Shown in pieces: positions 7,743 to 16,955 of a DNA stretch of 64,000 nt. Under the pieces are notes generated by a model that did not search any database, had not been told where the DNA came from, and saw only the letters and a list, made by a program, of their open reading frames with translations. A program made the translations under genes and the position numbers. The DNA is from Polaribacter haliotis (lineage in GTDB: Bacteria > Bacteroidota > Bacteroidia > Flavobacteriales > Flavobacteriaceae). The DNA is taken from assembly GCF_014784055.1 (NCBI RefSeq), contig NZ_CP061813.1, forward strand, positions 1,684,001-1,748,000. The letters are read 5' to 3'. The stretch's first letter is position 1, and each line of letters starts with the position of its first letter.

Positions 7743-9002
7743 TTATAAAAGTGTTTGTAATATAGTTACCATTCTAAAAACATCTTCAAAAGAATTATAC
7801 ATTGGTGTTGGTGCACAACGTATTACATCTGGCTCTCTCCAATCTGTAATAATATTATTTTCCGTTAATTTTTTATGCAAACTTTTATCTGCATTTTTAA
7901 CTTGTATAGATAACTGGCAACCTCTTTCTTTAGGATTTATGGGTGTAATAATTTTAATATCGTCAGAATTAATTTCATTAATTAAAAACTCGAAATATCC
8001 TGTTAGTTTTTCTGATTTTTCTCGTAAAGCTTCCATTCCAACCTCATCAAACATATCTAAAGATGCTTTTATGGCTGCCATAGATAATATTGGCGGATTT
8101 GATAATTGCCAACCTTCTGCACCTTCCATTACATCAAAAGGCTGACGCATGTTAAAACGTGTTGCTTTGTTATGATTCCACCAACCTGCAAAACGAGGTA
8201 AATCTTTATTTTTAGCATGTTTTTCGTGCACAAATAAACCTGCTAAACTTCCTGGGCCAGAATTTAAATATTTATAGGTACACCAAGCGGCAAAATCTAC
8301 ACCAGAGTTATGTAAATCAGGAGAAATATTTCCTGCTCCGTGCGCTAAATCAATTCCTACAACACAATTTTTTGCATGTCCAATTTCTGCAATTCTTTTT
8401 AAATCTAAAAACTGACCAGTATAATAATTTACGCCTCCAATTAATAATAAAGCAATTTCATCTCCTTGTTCTTCAATAATAGTTTCTAAATCTTCAATAT
8501 GTAAAAGTTCTTGACCTTTTCTTGGTTTCCATTCGATAACATCATCTTCAGAAAAACCATGAAATTTTAATTGAGATTGTACAGCATATCTATCTGAAGG
8601 AAAAGCATCACTTTCTATAACAATTTTATATTTCTGTTTTGTGGGTTTGTAAAATGACACCATTAACAAATGTAAATTTGTTGTAAGTGTGTTCATCACC
8701 ACAACTTCGATTGGTTTTGCGCCCACAATTTTAGCCATTTTATCGGTTAAATATTCGTGATAATTCAACCACGGATTTTTTGCTTCAAAATGACCTTCAA
8801 CTCCTAAATTTGCCCAATCTTCTAATTCTTGATTGATATATTCTTTGGTTGATTTTGGTTGTAAACCCAAAGAATTTCCTGTAAAATAAAGCCATTCTTT
8901 TCCGGATTTGTCTTTCGGAATGTGAAATCGATTTCGTAAAGGAGAAAGTAGGTCTTCTTTGTCTTGCTGTTTTGCAAATGCTAAATTATTCTGATATTTC
9001 AT
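7743..9002 (-). CDS. kynU: Kynureninase
   Basis: PLP-dependent hydrolase that splits 3-hydroxykynurenine into 3-hydroxyanthranilate and alanine. From the ATG at 9002 it has 419 residues; a TTG one codon upstream is unnecessary. Motifs seen are FTGNSLGLQP near the N-terminus, AFPSDRYA (134-137 for FPSD), D218 and H221 in GIDLAHGAGN, and the Schiff-base lysine K244 in WCTYKYLNSG. First gene of the operon, with a -7 box 23 bp upstream. Confidence 0.97.
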   Translation of the reverse strand: MKYQNNLAFAKQQDKEDLLSPLRNRFHIPKDKSGKEWLYFTGNSLGLQPKSTKEYINQELEDWANLGVEGHFEAKNPWLNYHEYLTDKMAKIVGAKPIEVVVMNTLTTNLHLLMVSFYKPTKQKYKIVIESDAFPSDRYAVQSQLKFHGFSEDDVIEWKPRKGQELLHIEDLETIIEEQGDEIALLLIGGVNYYTGQFLDLKRIAEIGHAKNCVVGIDLAHGAGNISPDLHNSGVDFAAWCTYKYLNSGPGSLAGLFVHEKHAKNKDLPRFAGWWNHNKATRFNMRQPFDVMEGAEGWQLSNPPILSMAAIKASLDMFDEVGMEALREKSEKLTGYFEFLINEINSDDIKIITPINPKERGCQLSIQVKNADKSLHKKLTENNIITDWREPDVIRCAPTPMYNSFEDVFRMVTILQTLL

Positions 9003-9024
9003 CAACTAAAAAAATGAGTGTCTT

Positions 9025-9032
9025 CAAATATA
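9025..9032 (-). promoter_or_regulatory. Putative kynurenine operon promoter (-7 box)
   Basis: On the minus strand TATATTTG matches the Bacteroidetes -7 consensus TAnnTTTG and would give a 5' leader of about 16 bases before kynU. No clear -33 TTG is found at the right distance, which may mean regulation by an activator. Confidence 0.45.
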
Positions 9033-9080
9033 AAACAATCTAACTTCAGAATTAAATTTAAAATAATTAATTACTATCTT

Positions 9081-9088
9081 TATTTTTG
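9081..9088 (+). promoter_or_regulatory. Putative promoter (-7 box) for the NlpC/P60 gene
   Basis: TATTTTTG matches TAnnTTTG and lies 23 bp before the ATG. A -33 TTG is not evident, so this is tentative. Confidence 0.35.
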
Positions 9089-9110
9089 AATTAGATTACA
9101 AAAACAACTT

Positions 9111-10298
9111 ATGAAATTGATAAAATATTTACTACTTATTTCTGTAATTCTTCTTGCTTCTTGCAATAATAATTCACTTTTAATAAGTGGTTTAAAAGGT
9201 GTAAATGATAGTTTTAAATCTCAATATGCACCAGATAAAAGAGTCGCTATTTACACCATTGATTTTGACAGTTATGATGATAAAATTATTGTTGAAGGTG
9301 AAACAGATTCTAAAGAAGCTTACGTAAAATTATTAGACAGTCTTAAAATTTTAAATGTTGAAATTGAAAATAAAATAAGAGTTTTACCAGATTCTGTTGT
9401 TGGGGATAAAATGTTTGCTGTTGCTAAAAATTCCGTGATAAATATTCGTTCGGAGCCAAAACATTCTGCAGAATTAGGCACTCAAGGTTTGTTAGGAATG
9501 CCTCTAAAAGTTTTAGACAAACAAGGCGATTTTTATAGAATTCAGACTCCAGATAGGTACATTTCTTGGGTTGATAAAGGTGGAATTTATAGAATGAACA
9601 AAGGAGAATATGATAATTGGAACACCTCTAAAAAAGTGCATTTTACACAAAATTTTGGTTATGTGTATTCGAAAAGAAGCTCAAATTCTGATATTATTTC
9701 TGACATTACTTTAGGTGGTCTTTTAAAATACCTATCTGAAGATGCTTCTTTTTACGAGGTAAAATATCCTGATAATAGAACTGGATTCATTAAAAAAAGT
9801 GAAAGTGTAATTTTTAATTCTTGGTTACAAAAACTAAAACCATCGCAAGAAAATATTGAAGCAATTGCAAAAAAAATGGATGGTTTTCCTTATTTATGGG
9901 GAGGAACTTCTTCTAAAGGTATTGATTGTAGTGGTTTTACAAAAATGGTGTATTTAATGAATGGCTTGGTAATTCCAAGAGATGCTTCGCAACAAATAAA
10001 TGCTGGTAAAATTGTTGATAATAATTTAACTTTTGAAGGTTTAGAAAAAGGAGATTTATTATTCTTTGGTACAAAAGCAACTGTAGAGAAAAAACAAAGA
10101 GTCGTTCATGTTGGTATTTGGTTAGGAAATGGCAAAATGGAGTTTATTCATGCTTCTGGAAATGTGCATTTGAGTTCTATGGATTCTCTTCAGCCTAATT
10201 ATGATGAATTTAATAAGAACAGGTATTTAGGAAGTAGAAGATATTTGGGTGTAAAAGATATTCATATTTTGGATTTAAAAGACACAATGAAGTTTTAG
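9111..10298 (+). CDS. NlpC/P60 peptidoglycan endopeptidase lipoprotein with SH3 domains
   Basis: A 395-residue envelope hydrolase. Signal peptide with lipobox LASC (lipidated C18); two bacterial SH3-like domains (about 102-160 and 178-230); C-terminal NlpC/P60 domain with catalytic C273 in IDCSGF, H333 in VVHVGIW and H347 in FIHASG. It resembles YkfC-type gamma-D-glutamyl-diamino acid endopeptidases used in muropeptide recycling. Transcribed divergently from kynU, with its own promoter region. Confidence 0.9.
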   Translation: MKLIKYLLLISVILLASCNNNSLLISGLKGVNDSFKSQYAPDKRVAIYTIDFDSYDDKIIVEGETDSKEAYVKLLDSLKILNVEIENKIRVLPDSVVGDKMFAVAKNSVINIRSEPKHSAELGTQGLLGMPLKVLDKQGDFYRIQTPDRYISWVDKGGIYRMNKGEYDNWNTSKKVHFTQNFGYVYSKRSSNSDIISDITLGGLLKYLSEDASFYEVKYPDNRTGFIKKSESVIFNSWLQKLKPSQENIEAIAKKMDGFPYLWGGTSSKGIDCSGFTKMVYLMNGLVIPRDASQQINAGKIVDNNLTFEGLEKGDLLFFGTKATVEKKQRVVHVGIWLGNGKMEFIHASGNVHLSSMDSLQPNYDEFNKNRYLGSRRYLGVKDIHILDLKDTMKF

Positions 10299-10318
10299 TA
10301 AAGTTAGCAAACTGGTAT

Positions 10319-10393
10319 AGCCCTGATTGAACGGTTTGTTTGAGCTCTTTTTGAGGTACGAAAAAAAGCGAGTAGTGAAAGCAGGAAATAGCT
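10319..10393. repeat. 75-bp dispersed repeat, copy 2
   Basis: Nearly identical to 1878-1954: AGCCCTGATTGAACGG at one end, GAGCTC plus a T/A-run hairpin in the middle, GAAAGCAGGAAATAGCT at the other. The hairpin loop differs (TTGAGGTACG against TTTCTTTTTCAG). It lies in the convergent space after the NlpC/P60 stop. Confidence 0.8.
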
Positions 10394-10394
10394 T

Positions 10395-10428
10395 CAAAAA
10401 AAAAAACCTTTCAACAAAAATTGAAAGG
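10395..10428 (-). terminator. Intrinsic terminator of serA
   Basis: Perfect stem CCTTTCAA-CAAAAA-TTGAAAGG (10407-10428). Read on the minus strand it is followed by a run of Ts, as expected for termination of the serB-serA fusion gene. Confidence 0.8.
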
Positions 10429-10492
10429 CTTAAAATATTTATTTAGTTTTAAGGTACAGATTGGTTCGTTCCATGTAATAACTTAATTAAGA

Positions 10493-12385
10493 TTAATACA
10501 AAACTCTAAACTTAATAGTGCCTTCTACTTTTCTTAATTTTTCAATTACTTCTATGTTGTATTCTTTGTCTAAATCTGTAATTACATAACCAACTTTTGG
10601 GTCTGTAGATAAATACTGACCAGTAATATTCAGATCGTATTTTGCCAAAATCTTGTTGATTTTCGCCATAACTCCAGGTACGTTCTTATGAATATGTAAA
10701 AAACGATGTGCTTTTGTTTGTCTTGGCAAACGAATATTTGGAAAATTTACAGCATCTACTGTGTTTCCAGAATTCATATATGCCATAATTTTACTCGGTA
10801 CAAAATCGGCAATATCTCTTTGAGCTTCTTCTGTACTTCCACCAACGTGAGGTGTTAAAATTACATTTGGTAAACCTTTTAATTCGGTATGAAATTCTCC
10901 ATTTTTTCTTGGCTCTTCTGGATATACATCTACTGCTGCACCTGCTAATTTTCCACTTTTTAAAGCGGCAACCAATGCAGGAATATCCACCACAAAGCCT
11001 CTTGCAAGGTTTACTAAATGTGCTCCATCTTTCATTTGAGAAATTTCCTTTTCTCCAAAGAAGTTTTTATTTGCAGCGTTATCATCTACATGTAAAGTAA
11101 CAACATCAGAAATTGATAATAAATCGGATAATGAGTCCATTTTAGTTGCATTTCCTAAAGATAGTTTATCTTCTACATCGTAATAATACACATGCATTCC
11201 TAAAGCTTCTGCTAAAATCGATAACTGTTTTCCAATGTTTCCATAACCAACAATTCCTAACTTTTTACCACGAACTTCTCTGGAACCTTCTGCTGTTTTA
11301 TTCCATTGACCATTATGAATTTCTGTACTTCTTTGAAAAACAGAACGCATTAACATGATAATTTCTCCAATTGCCAATTCTACCACAGAACGTGTGTTAC
11401 TATAAGGTGCGTTAAAAACAACGATTCCTTTTTCTTTACAAGCTTCTAAATCGATTTGTTTGGTTCCAATACAAAATGCACTTACCACCATCAACTTTTC
11501 TGCTGCGTCTACAACTTTTTGCGTTACGTTTGTTTTAGAACGGATTCCTAAAACGTGTACATCTTTTATTTTTTCTATCAACTCGTCTTCCGACAAACTT
11601 TTAGAAACAGTTTCTACTGCAAAACCGTCTTTAGATAACTTATCAAAAGCATCTGAATGTACGTTTTCTAATAATAAAATCTTAATTCTGTTCTTTGGGT
11701 ATGAGATATTTCTTGGCAAATCGTTTATGTATAAAAATTCATCTAAATTTGGTGCAATATGGTCTGCGTTTTCTGTCGTTTTAACTCTTGAAACATTTTC
11801 TGTGTACGCAAAAAACTTGTCTGCAACACCAGCTTCTCGAGTTACGTAATCGCTATAACCATCTCCAATAACTTGTATTTCTCCAGTTAAATTCATGTCT
11901 TTTAAACATTGAATTTTTCCATTGTGTTTAGACAAGACATTATCTGCATCAAAACCTATAATCTCTCCATCTTTCGCAAACTCAAAAGTGTTTGCATATA
12001 CTCTTTCTGTAGGAATGTTATATTCTTTTACAATAGGATCTATAAATTCTTTGAATCCGCATGAAATTACATAAATATCTTCTGCAAACTTTTCAAAAAA
12101 CTCTTTGTTACTTTCAATAGATTTAGAAACTTGTTTTTTTAATGCCTTTATTAAACCACTTAAATCGGCTTTATTAGCTTTTAAAAGTTTTATTCTTCTT
12201 TCTAAAGATTCTGTAAAAGAGATTTCGCCATCGATACCTAAATTGGTAATGTCGATTATTTCTTGAATAATTTCGTCTTTCTTGGGATTATTTTCGAGCG
12301 TAATTTCCGCTAAAACATCTAAAGCTTCTACCTTTGTTAAAGTGCTATCGAAATCGAAAATATAGTTTCTTTTATTGGTACTCAT
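10493..12385 (-). CDS. serA: SerB-like phosphatase / D-3-phosphoglycerate dehydrogenase fusion
   Basis: A 630-residue fusion protein for serine synthesis. Residues 1-215 are a HAD phosphatase: D11 and D13 (FDFDSTLT), S108 (VISCG) and GDGYSD (174-179). Residues 232-550 are SerA: CIGTKQID, the NAD-binding VGYGNIG (379-385), R462 (ARG) and H513 (TPHVGG). Residues 562-630 form an ACT domain for serine feedback. It could catalyse the first and last steps; SerC is not encoded here. I chose the ATG at 12385 because the HAD domain starts there; the frame extends to 12487 without conserved sequence. Confidence 0.93.
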   Translation of the reverse strand: MSTNKRNYIFDFDSTLTKVEALDVLAEITLENNPKKDEIIQEIIDITNLGIDGEISFTESLERRIKLLKANKADLSGLIKALKKQVSKSIESNKEFFEKFAEDIYVISCGFKEFIDPIVKEYNIPTERVYANTFEFAKDGEIIGFDADNVLSKHNGKIQCLKDMNLTGEIQVIGDGYSDYVTREAGVADKFFAYTENVSRVKTTENADHIAPNLDEFLYINDLPRNISYPKNRIKILLLENVHSDAFDKLSKDGFAVETVSKSLSEDELIEKIKDVHVLGIRSKTNVTQKVVDAAEKLMVVSAFCIGTKQIDLEACKEKGIVVFNAPYSNTRSVVELAIGEIIMLMRSVFQRSTEIHNGQWNKTAEGSREVRGKKLGIVGYGNIGKQLSILAEALGMHVYYYDVEDKLSLGNATKMDSLSDLLSISDVVTLHVDDNAANKNFFGEKEISQMKDGAHLVNLARGFVVDIPALVAALKSGKLAGAAVDVYPEEPRKNGEFHTELKGLPNVILTPHVGGSTEEAQRDIADFVPSKIMAYMNSGNTVDAVNFPNIRLPRQTKAHRFLHIHKNVPGVMAKINKILAKYDLNITGQYLSTDPKVGYVITDLDKEYNIEVIEKLRKVEGTIKFRVLY

Positions 12386-12397
12386 TTTTAAAATCTT

Positions 12398-12413
12398 GGT
12401 TGATTTATCAACC
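12398..12413. promoter_or_regulatory. Palindrome in the serA leader
   Basis: GGTTGA-TTTA-TCAACC is a perfect 6-bp inverted repeat, 12 bp upstream of the serA ATG and downstream of the putative -7 box. It could be an operator or an RNA hairpin near the ribosome binding site. Confidence 0.4.
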
Positions 12414-12422
12414 GTAAATCTA

Positions 12423-12430
12423 CAAATATA
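12423..12430 (-). promoter_or_regulatory. Putative serA promoter (-7 box)
   Basis: Minus-strand TATATTTG matches TAnnTTTG, with a weak TTT element 17 bp upstream. It gives a leader of about 30 bases. Confidence 0.45.
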
Positions 12431-12523
12431 GTAGGTTATGAAAAAGTAAATTCGAAGTTTTATGATATCGGTTTTATTTGATATCAATAATATTAAAGTC
12501 TGTAAAAATCGAGTCCAATTTCT

Positions 12524-13345
12524 TTAAATATTATGAATTCCCAAAAGAATCAACCACCAAAAAAATGGTAATGCTTCCACCCAAAACGAACTATAATATT
12601 TAGATTGATTGATTCTTGCTCTCATTAAGAATATAATCACCAGAAAAAAGAAAATCATAAATGCATTTTTTGCTTCAGTTTGTGGCACAATTAAATACTC
12701 TAAAAGCAACCCAAAAATCATTAAAATTAAACCTAATCTTTTTGTTTTTTGAACTCCTATTTTCTTGGGAATTGTTTGTAATGAAATTGCATCGTATTTT
12801 ACGTCTCTAATATCGAAAGGTAATATTAAAGCAACCACAATTAAAAAGCGTTGAATTGCCAATAAAACAGTATTAAAATCAATAACTCCATTTGAATCGA
12901 AAACTGGAAATAAAACCGTAAAACCTGCCCAAACCAAAGCAACAACGATTATTTTTAAATAACTAACCTGTCTTAAATTTTTATGGAAACCGCTTAAAAA
13001 AGGAACTGCATACAAAACCGTTAATAAAGTAAAAGGTACTCCAAAAAGTAATGTTTTAAATGGAATTAAAAAGGCATAATAACATAATGCCAAAAAACAA
13101 ATAAAAGAAAAAACCTGAATTACTTTTAATCCGTTTGTTAAACTTTTATGATGCAATTTTGCAACTCCAGCATATTTTACAAAATTGTAGCCAGTAATTG
13201 TTCCTAAAAAAATAAAAACATCTAAGTTTTCGTTGTAAGATAAATTAAAATAAAATTCCGTAATTCTCACCAAACTATATACAGCTAAAGCCACATGAAT
13301 GCTGGAATTTATGTAAAAATCGAAAACGGTCTTTAAAATCTTCAT
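12524..13345 (-). CDS. UbiA prenyltransferase-like membrane protein, first Asp motif missing
   Basis: A 273-residue, very hydrophobic protein with about 8-9 membrane segments. The second UbiA-type Asp motif is present as FDIRDVKYD (D178, D181, D185). In place of the first NDxxDxxxD motif it has TGYNFVKYAG (51-60). The diphosphate-binding site is therefore half lost, so it may bind a different substrate or be non-catalytic. Transcribed toward serA, 138 bp away, and divergently from gcvP. Confidence 0.7.
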   Translation of the reverse strand: MKILKTVFDFYINSSIHVALAVYSLVRITEFYFNLSYNENLDVFIFLGTITGYNFVKYAGVAKLHHKSLTNGLKVIQVFSFICFLALCYYAFLIPFKTLLFGVPFTLLTVLYAVPFLSGFHKNLRQVSYLKIIVVALVWAGFTVLFPVFDSNGVIDFNTVLLAIQRFLIVVALILPFDIRDVKYDAISLQTIPKKIGVQKTKRLGLILMIFGLLLEYLIVPQTEAKNAFMIFFFLVIIFLMRARINQSKYYSSFWVEALPFFWWLILLGIHNI

Positions 13346-13443
13346 TTTACAAAAATAGCTTTTCTGTTAATAACATCGTTCTTTGGTTAATAATTAACTA
13401 ATTATTATTAATATTCTATCAAATAAGAATCTATTAAATTCCC

Positions 13444-13451
13444 TATTTTTG
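13444..13451 (+). promoter_or_regulatory. Putative gcvP promoter (-7 box)
   Basis: TATTTTTG fits TAnnTTTG and lies 60 bp before the ATG. No -33 TTG is present at 17-23 bp. The leader has a small CTCAA/TTGAG hairpin but nothing I recognise as a glycine riboswitch. Confidence 0.35.
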
Positions 13452-13511
13452 TTCTGCTTAAAAAAGCATCACTCAATCGTTTGAGAAAAGACTTAAAAAA
13501 ACTTTATTTTA

Positions 13512-16397
13512 ATGAATACAAACTCGTTTCAACTTAGACATATTGGTCCCAATAAAGAGGAACAAGAAAAAATGTTAAAAGCTATAAAAGCTGATAATTT
13601 AGATCAATTAATTAACGAAACCGTTCCAGAAAACATTCGTTTAAAAAGTGATTTAGATTTAGAACCAGCAATGAGCGAATATGAATATTTAGATCATATT
13701 ACCGAACTTGCAAAGAAAAATAAAGTTTTTAAAAGTTATATTGGTTTAGGATATCATGAAGCAATTGTGCCAAGTGTAATTCAACGAAATATTCTTGAAA
13801 ACCCAGGTTGGTATACTGCCTACACCCCTTACCAAGCAGAAATTGCACAAGGTAGATTGGAAGCTTTGTTAAATTACCAAACAATGGTTTGCGATTTAAC
13901 AGGAATGGAATTAGCAAATGCGTCTCTTTTAGATGAAAGTACTGCTGCTGCAGAAGCAATGGCTTTGTTATTTGATGTAAGAGAACGTGCTAAGAAAAAA
14001 TCTGGCGCAAATAAATTTTTTGTTTCTGAAGAAATCTTACCACAAACATTATCATTATTACAAACACGTTCTACTCCAATAGGAATTGAATTAGTAGTTG
14101 GGAATCATGAAGATTTTGATTTTGGTGATGAATTCTTTGGAGCTATTTTACAATATCCTGGAAAATTCGGACAAATTTTCGATTACAAAGGTTTTGTTGC
14201 AAAAGCGAATGAAAATGATATTAAAGTAGCAGTGGCTGCAGATATTTTATCTTTAGTAAAATTAAAAGCCCCTGCAGAATTTGGAGTTTCTGTAGTGGTT
14301 GGAACAACACAACGTTTTGGTATTCCCTTAGGTTATGGAGGCCCACATGCAGCTTATTTTGCAACGAAAGAAGCGTATAAAAGAAGTATTCCTGGTAGAA
14401 TTATTGGAGTTACAAAAGATACTGATGGTGGTTTTGCTTTAAGAATGGCATTGCAAACCAGAGAACAACATATTAAGCGTGAAAGAGCGACTTCTAACAT
14501 TTGTACAGCACAAGTTTTATTAGCTGTTATGGCTGGAATGTATGCTGTTTATCATGGAAAAAATGGAATTCAGTTTATTGCAGATGCTGTCCATAATAAA
14601 ACTAAATTAGTAGCAAGCTATTTAGAAAAAGCAGGTTTTAAACAATTAAACTCTGCATATTTCGATACGCTTTTAGTAGAAATTGATGCTGTTCGTTTAA
14701 AACCAATTGCAGAATCTTTTAAAGTTAACTTCAACTATATTACAGACAATCTTATTTCGATTTCTATAAATGAAGCGACTACACAAAAAGATTTAATGAA
14801 GATTTTTACCATTTTTGGTCAGCTAAAAAAACAACCTGATTCCTCTACTGCCGAAAGTTATGGCGATTTTCATCAAATTTTAACGCAAGAATCGTTTGGT
14901 TCTGATTTTGAAGTAATTTCAGAAAACACAAAAAGAACAACGCCATTCCTAGAAAACGACATTTTTAACACGTATCAATCTGAAACAGATATGATGCGTT
15001 ATATTAAAAAATTAGAAAGAAAAGATTTGGCTTTGAATCATTCTATGATTTCTTTAGGATCTTGTACAATGAAATTAAATGCTGCTTCAGAAATGTTGCC
15101 TTTAAGCAATTCTCAATGGGGAAATATTCACCCATTTGTGCCTTTGAATCAGGCTGAAGGATATCAAATTGTTTTAAAGAAGTTAGAACATCAATTAAAT
15201 ATTATTACCGGTTTTGCAGGTACATCTTTACAGCCAAATTCTGGTGCACAAGGAGAATTTGCTGGTTTAATGACGATAAGAGCTTACCATCAAAGCCAAG
15301 GAGATTCTCATAGAAACATCTGTTTAATTCCTGCTTCTGCTCATGGTACAAATCCTGCTTCTGCTGTAATGGCTGGAATGAAAGTAGTGGTAACTAAAAC
15401 TGCAGATAATGGAAACATAGATGTTGCAGATTTACGTGAAAAAGCGAAATTACATAAAGATAATTTAGCTGCTTTAATGGTTACGTATCCATCAACTCAT
15501 GGAGTTTATGAGAAAGAGATTATGGAAATAACTAAAATTATTCACGATAATGGTGGACAAGTTTATATGGATGGCGCAAATATGAACGCGCAAGTTGGTT
15601 TAACAAATCCTGCAACCATTGGTGCAGATGTTTGCCACTTAAACTTACATAAGACTTTTGCAATTCCACATGGAGGTGGTGGACCTGGAGTAGGCCCTAT
15701 TTGTGTTGCTCCACAATTAGTACCTTTTTTGCCATCCAACCCATTAATTCCTATTGGAGGAAAACAAGCGATTACAGCAATATCTGGAGCTCCTTGGGGC
15801 TCTGCCTTAGCTTGTTTAATTTCCTACGGATATATAACTATGTTAGGCTGTAGAGGACTAACAAATTCAACAAAGAATGCTATTTTAAATGCAAATTATA
15901 TTAAAGAGCGTTTAAGTGGACACTATGAAACTTTATATACTGGAGAAAAAGGACGAGCTGCACACGAAATGATTATTGATTGTCGTGATTTTAAAAATAA
16001 CGGAATTGAAGTTGTTGACATCGCAAAACGTTTAATGGATTATGGTTTTCATGCACCAACAGTTTCTTTCCCAGTTGGAGGAACTATGATGATTGAGCCT
16101 ACAGAATCTGAATCTTTGGCTGAATTAGATCGTTTCTGTGAAGCAATGATTGCTATTCGTGAAGAAATTAAAAATGCTTCTAAAGAAGATGAAAATAATC
16201 CTTTAAAAAACGCACCTCATACACAAGCAATGTTAACTGCAGATGATTGGACTTTACCTTATTCTAGAAAACAAGCGGCTTTTCCTTTAGAATATATTGC
16301 AGATAACAAATTCTGGCCAACTGTAAGAAGAGTAGATGATGCTTTTGGAGATAGAAATTTAATTTGTTCTTGTAATCCAATTGAAGATTATATGTAA
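13512..16397 (+). CDS. gcvP: Glycine dehydrogenase (aminomethyl-transferring), P protein
   Basis: A 961-residue fused P protein of the glycine cleavage system. It decarboxylates glycine with PLP and passes the aminomethyl group to the lipoyl H protein. The N-terminal half starts with LRHIGPNKEEQEKM. The C-terminal half carries the PLP-binding lysine in LNLHKTFAIPHGGGGPG. The length equals the usual undivided form. No gcvT or gcvH is adjacent. Monocistronic between its own leader and a strong terminator. Confidence 0.98.
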   Translation: MNTNSFQLRHIGPNKEEQEKMLKAIKADNLDQLINETVPENIRLKSDLDLEPAMSEYEYLDHITELAKKNKVFKSYIGLGYHEAIVPSVIQRNILENPGWYTAYTPYQAEIAQGRLEALLNYQTMVCDLTGMELANASLLDESTAAAEAMALLFDVRERAKKKSGANKFFVSEEILPQTLSLLQTRSTPIGIELVVGNHEDFDFGDEFFGAILQYPGKFGQIFDYKGFVAKANENDIKVAVAADILSLVKLKAPAEFGVSVVVGTTQRFGIPLGYGGPHAAYFATKEAYKRSIPGRIIGVTKDTDGGFALRMALQTREQHIKRERATSNICTAQVLLAVMAGMYAVYHGKNGIQFIADAVHNKTKLVASYLEKAGFKQLNSAYFDTLLVEIDAVRLKPIAESFKVNFNYITDNLISISINEATTQKDLMKIFTIFGQLKKQPDSSTAESYGDFHQILTQESFGSDFEVISENTKRTTPFLENDIFNTYQSETDMMRYIKKLERKDLALNHSMISLGSCTMKLNAASEMLPLSNSQWGNIHPFVPLNQAEGYQIVLKKLEHQLNIITGFAGTSLQPNSGAQGEFAGLMTIRAYHQSQGDSHRNICLIPASAHGTNPASAVMAGMKVVVTKTADNGNIDVADLREKAKLHKDNLAALMVTYPSTHGVYEKEIMEITKIIHDNGGQVYMDGANMNAQVGLTNPATIGADVCHLNLHKTFAIPHGGGGPGVGPICVAPQLVPFLPSNPLIPIGGKQAITAISGAPWGSALACLISYGYITMLGCRGLTNSTKNAILNANYIKERLSGHYETLYTGEKGRAAHEMIIDCRDFKNNGIEVVDIAKRLMDYGFHAPTVSFPVGGTMMIEPTESESLAELDRFCEAMIAIREEIKNASKEDENNPLKNAPHTQAMLTADDWTLPYSRKQAAFPLEYIADNKFWPTVRRVDDAFGDRNLICSCNPIEDYM

Positions 16398-16421
16398 ACG
16401 AGTAACATTCTTTAGTAATAT

Positions 16422-16473
16422 AAACCGTTTCTTTTAGCTGGATTTATTTCAGTTTAAAGAAACGGTTTTTTTA
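16422..16473 (+). terminator. Intrinsic terminator of gcvP
   Basis: AAACCGTTTCTTT pairs with AAAGAAACGGTTT and is followed by a T-run, 25 bp after the gcvP stop. Confidence 0.85.
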
Positions 16474-16929
16474 ATAGAAAAGTAAAAAAAATAAACTTTT
16501 TTTTTTTACTTTTCTTCTTTTTCTAGTTAAAAAATATTCATTTTTTCAATTTAACTAAACACGTATTTTTTCTTTTAAAAATACATTTTATCTTTTTTAA
16601 ATTTTTTTTTGATGTTATTTTGCCAAACTTTTAAAAATTAATAAAAAAACTTTTTATGACCCTCCTATTAGCATTTTTTTTAATTTCTACGAAACAAGAT
16701 AAAACGTGAATGTTTGAATGAGAATATGTTTTTTCAAAAACCAATTTTAAAGTTGGTCTTAGTATAGGATATTCGCAAACTATGCAATCTAATATTTTCT
16801 TAAACAAGTCAGTTTAATATTTTACAACTCCTTAAGCTACAAAGTATTTTGCAATAAACGAAAATTTACTTTTCTTTTACTGGAGTAGTTAGTTACAGTA
16901 AATCTTTCGGAGATAAGCTTCAGTAAAAG
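16474..16929. other. Gene-free convergent intergenic region
   Basis: About 450 bp between gcvP and ypdA without a credible gene: homopolymer-rich and with stops in all frames. The only structure I see is an inverted repeat CTTTTACTG (16874-16882) / CAGTAAAAG (16921-16929). A short frame near 16700-16820 reads like part of a beta-barrel strand but is too short to call. Confidence 0.5.
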
Positions 16930-16955
16930 GAAAAATAGATACTTAAAAAGTATCT
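16930..16955 (-). terminator. Terminator overlapping the ypdA stop codon
   Basis: On the minus strand AGATACTT-TTT-AAGTATCT is followed by ATTTTT. The stem begins within the TAG stop codon of ypdA. Confidence 0.7.

Noticed and set aside
13346..13511. Glycine riboswitch upstream of gcvP
   Set aside because: The 165-bp region has no paired aptamer-like conserved elements; only one small hairpin is visible.
16655..16710. Short ATG frame resembling a leader peptide (MTLLLAFFLIS...)
   Set aside because: It is 16 codons in a homopolymer-rich region with no downstream gene on that strand.
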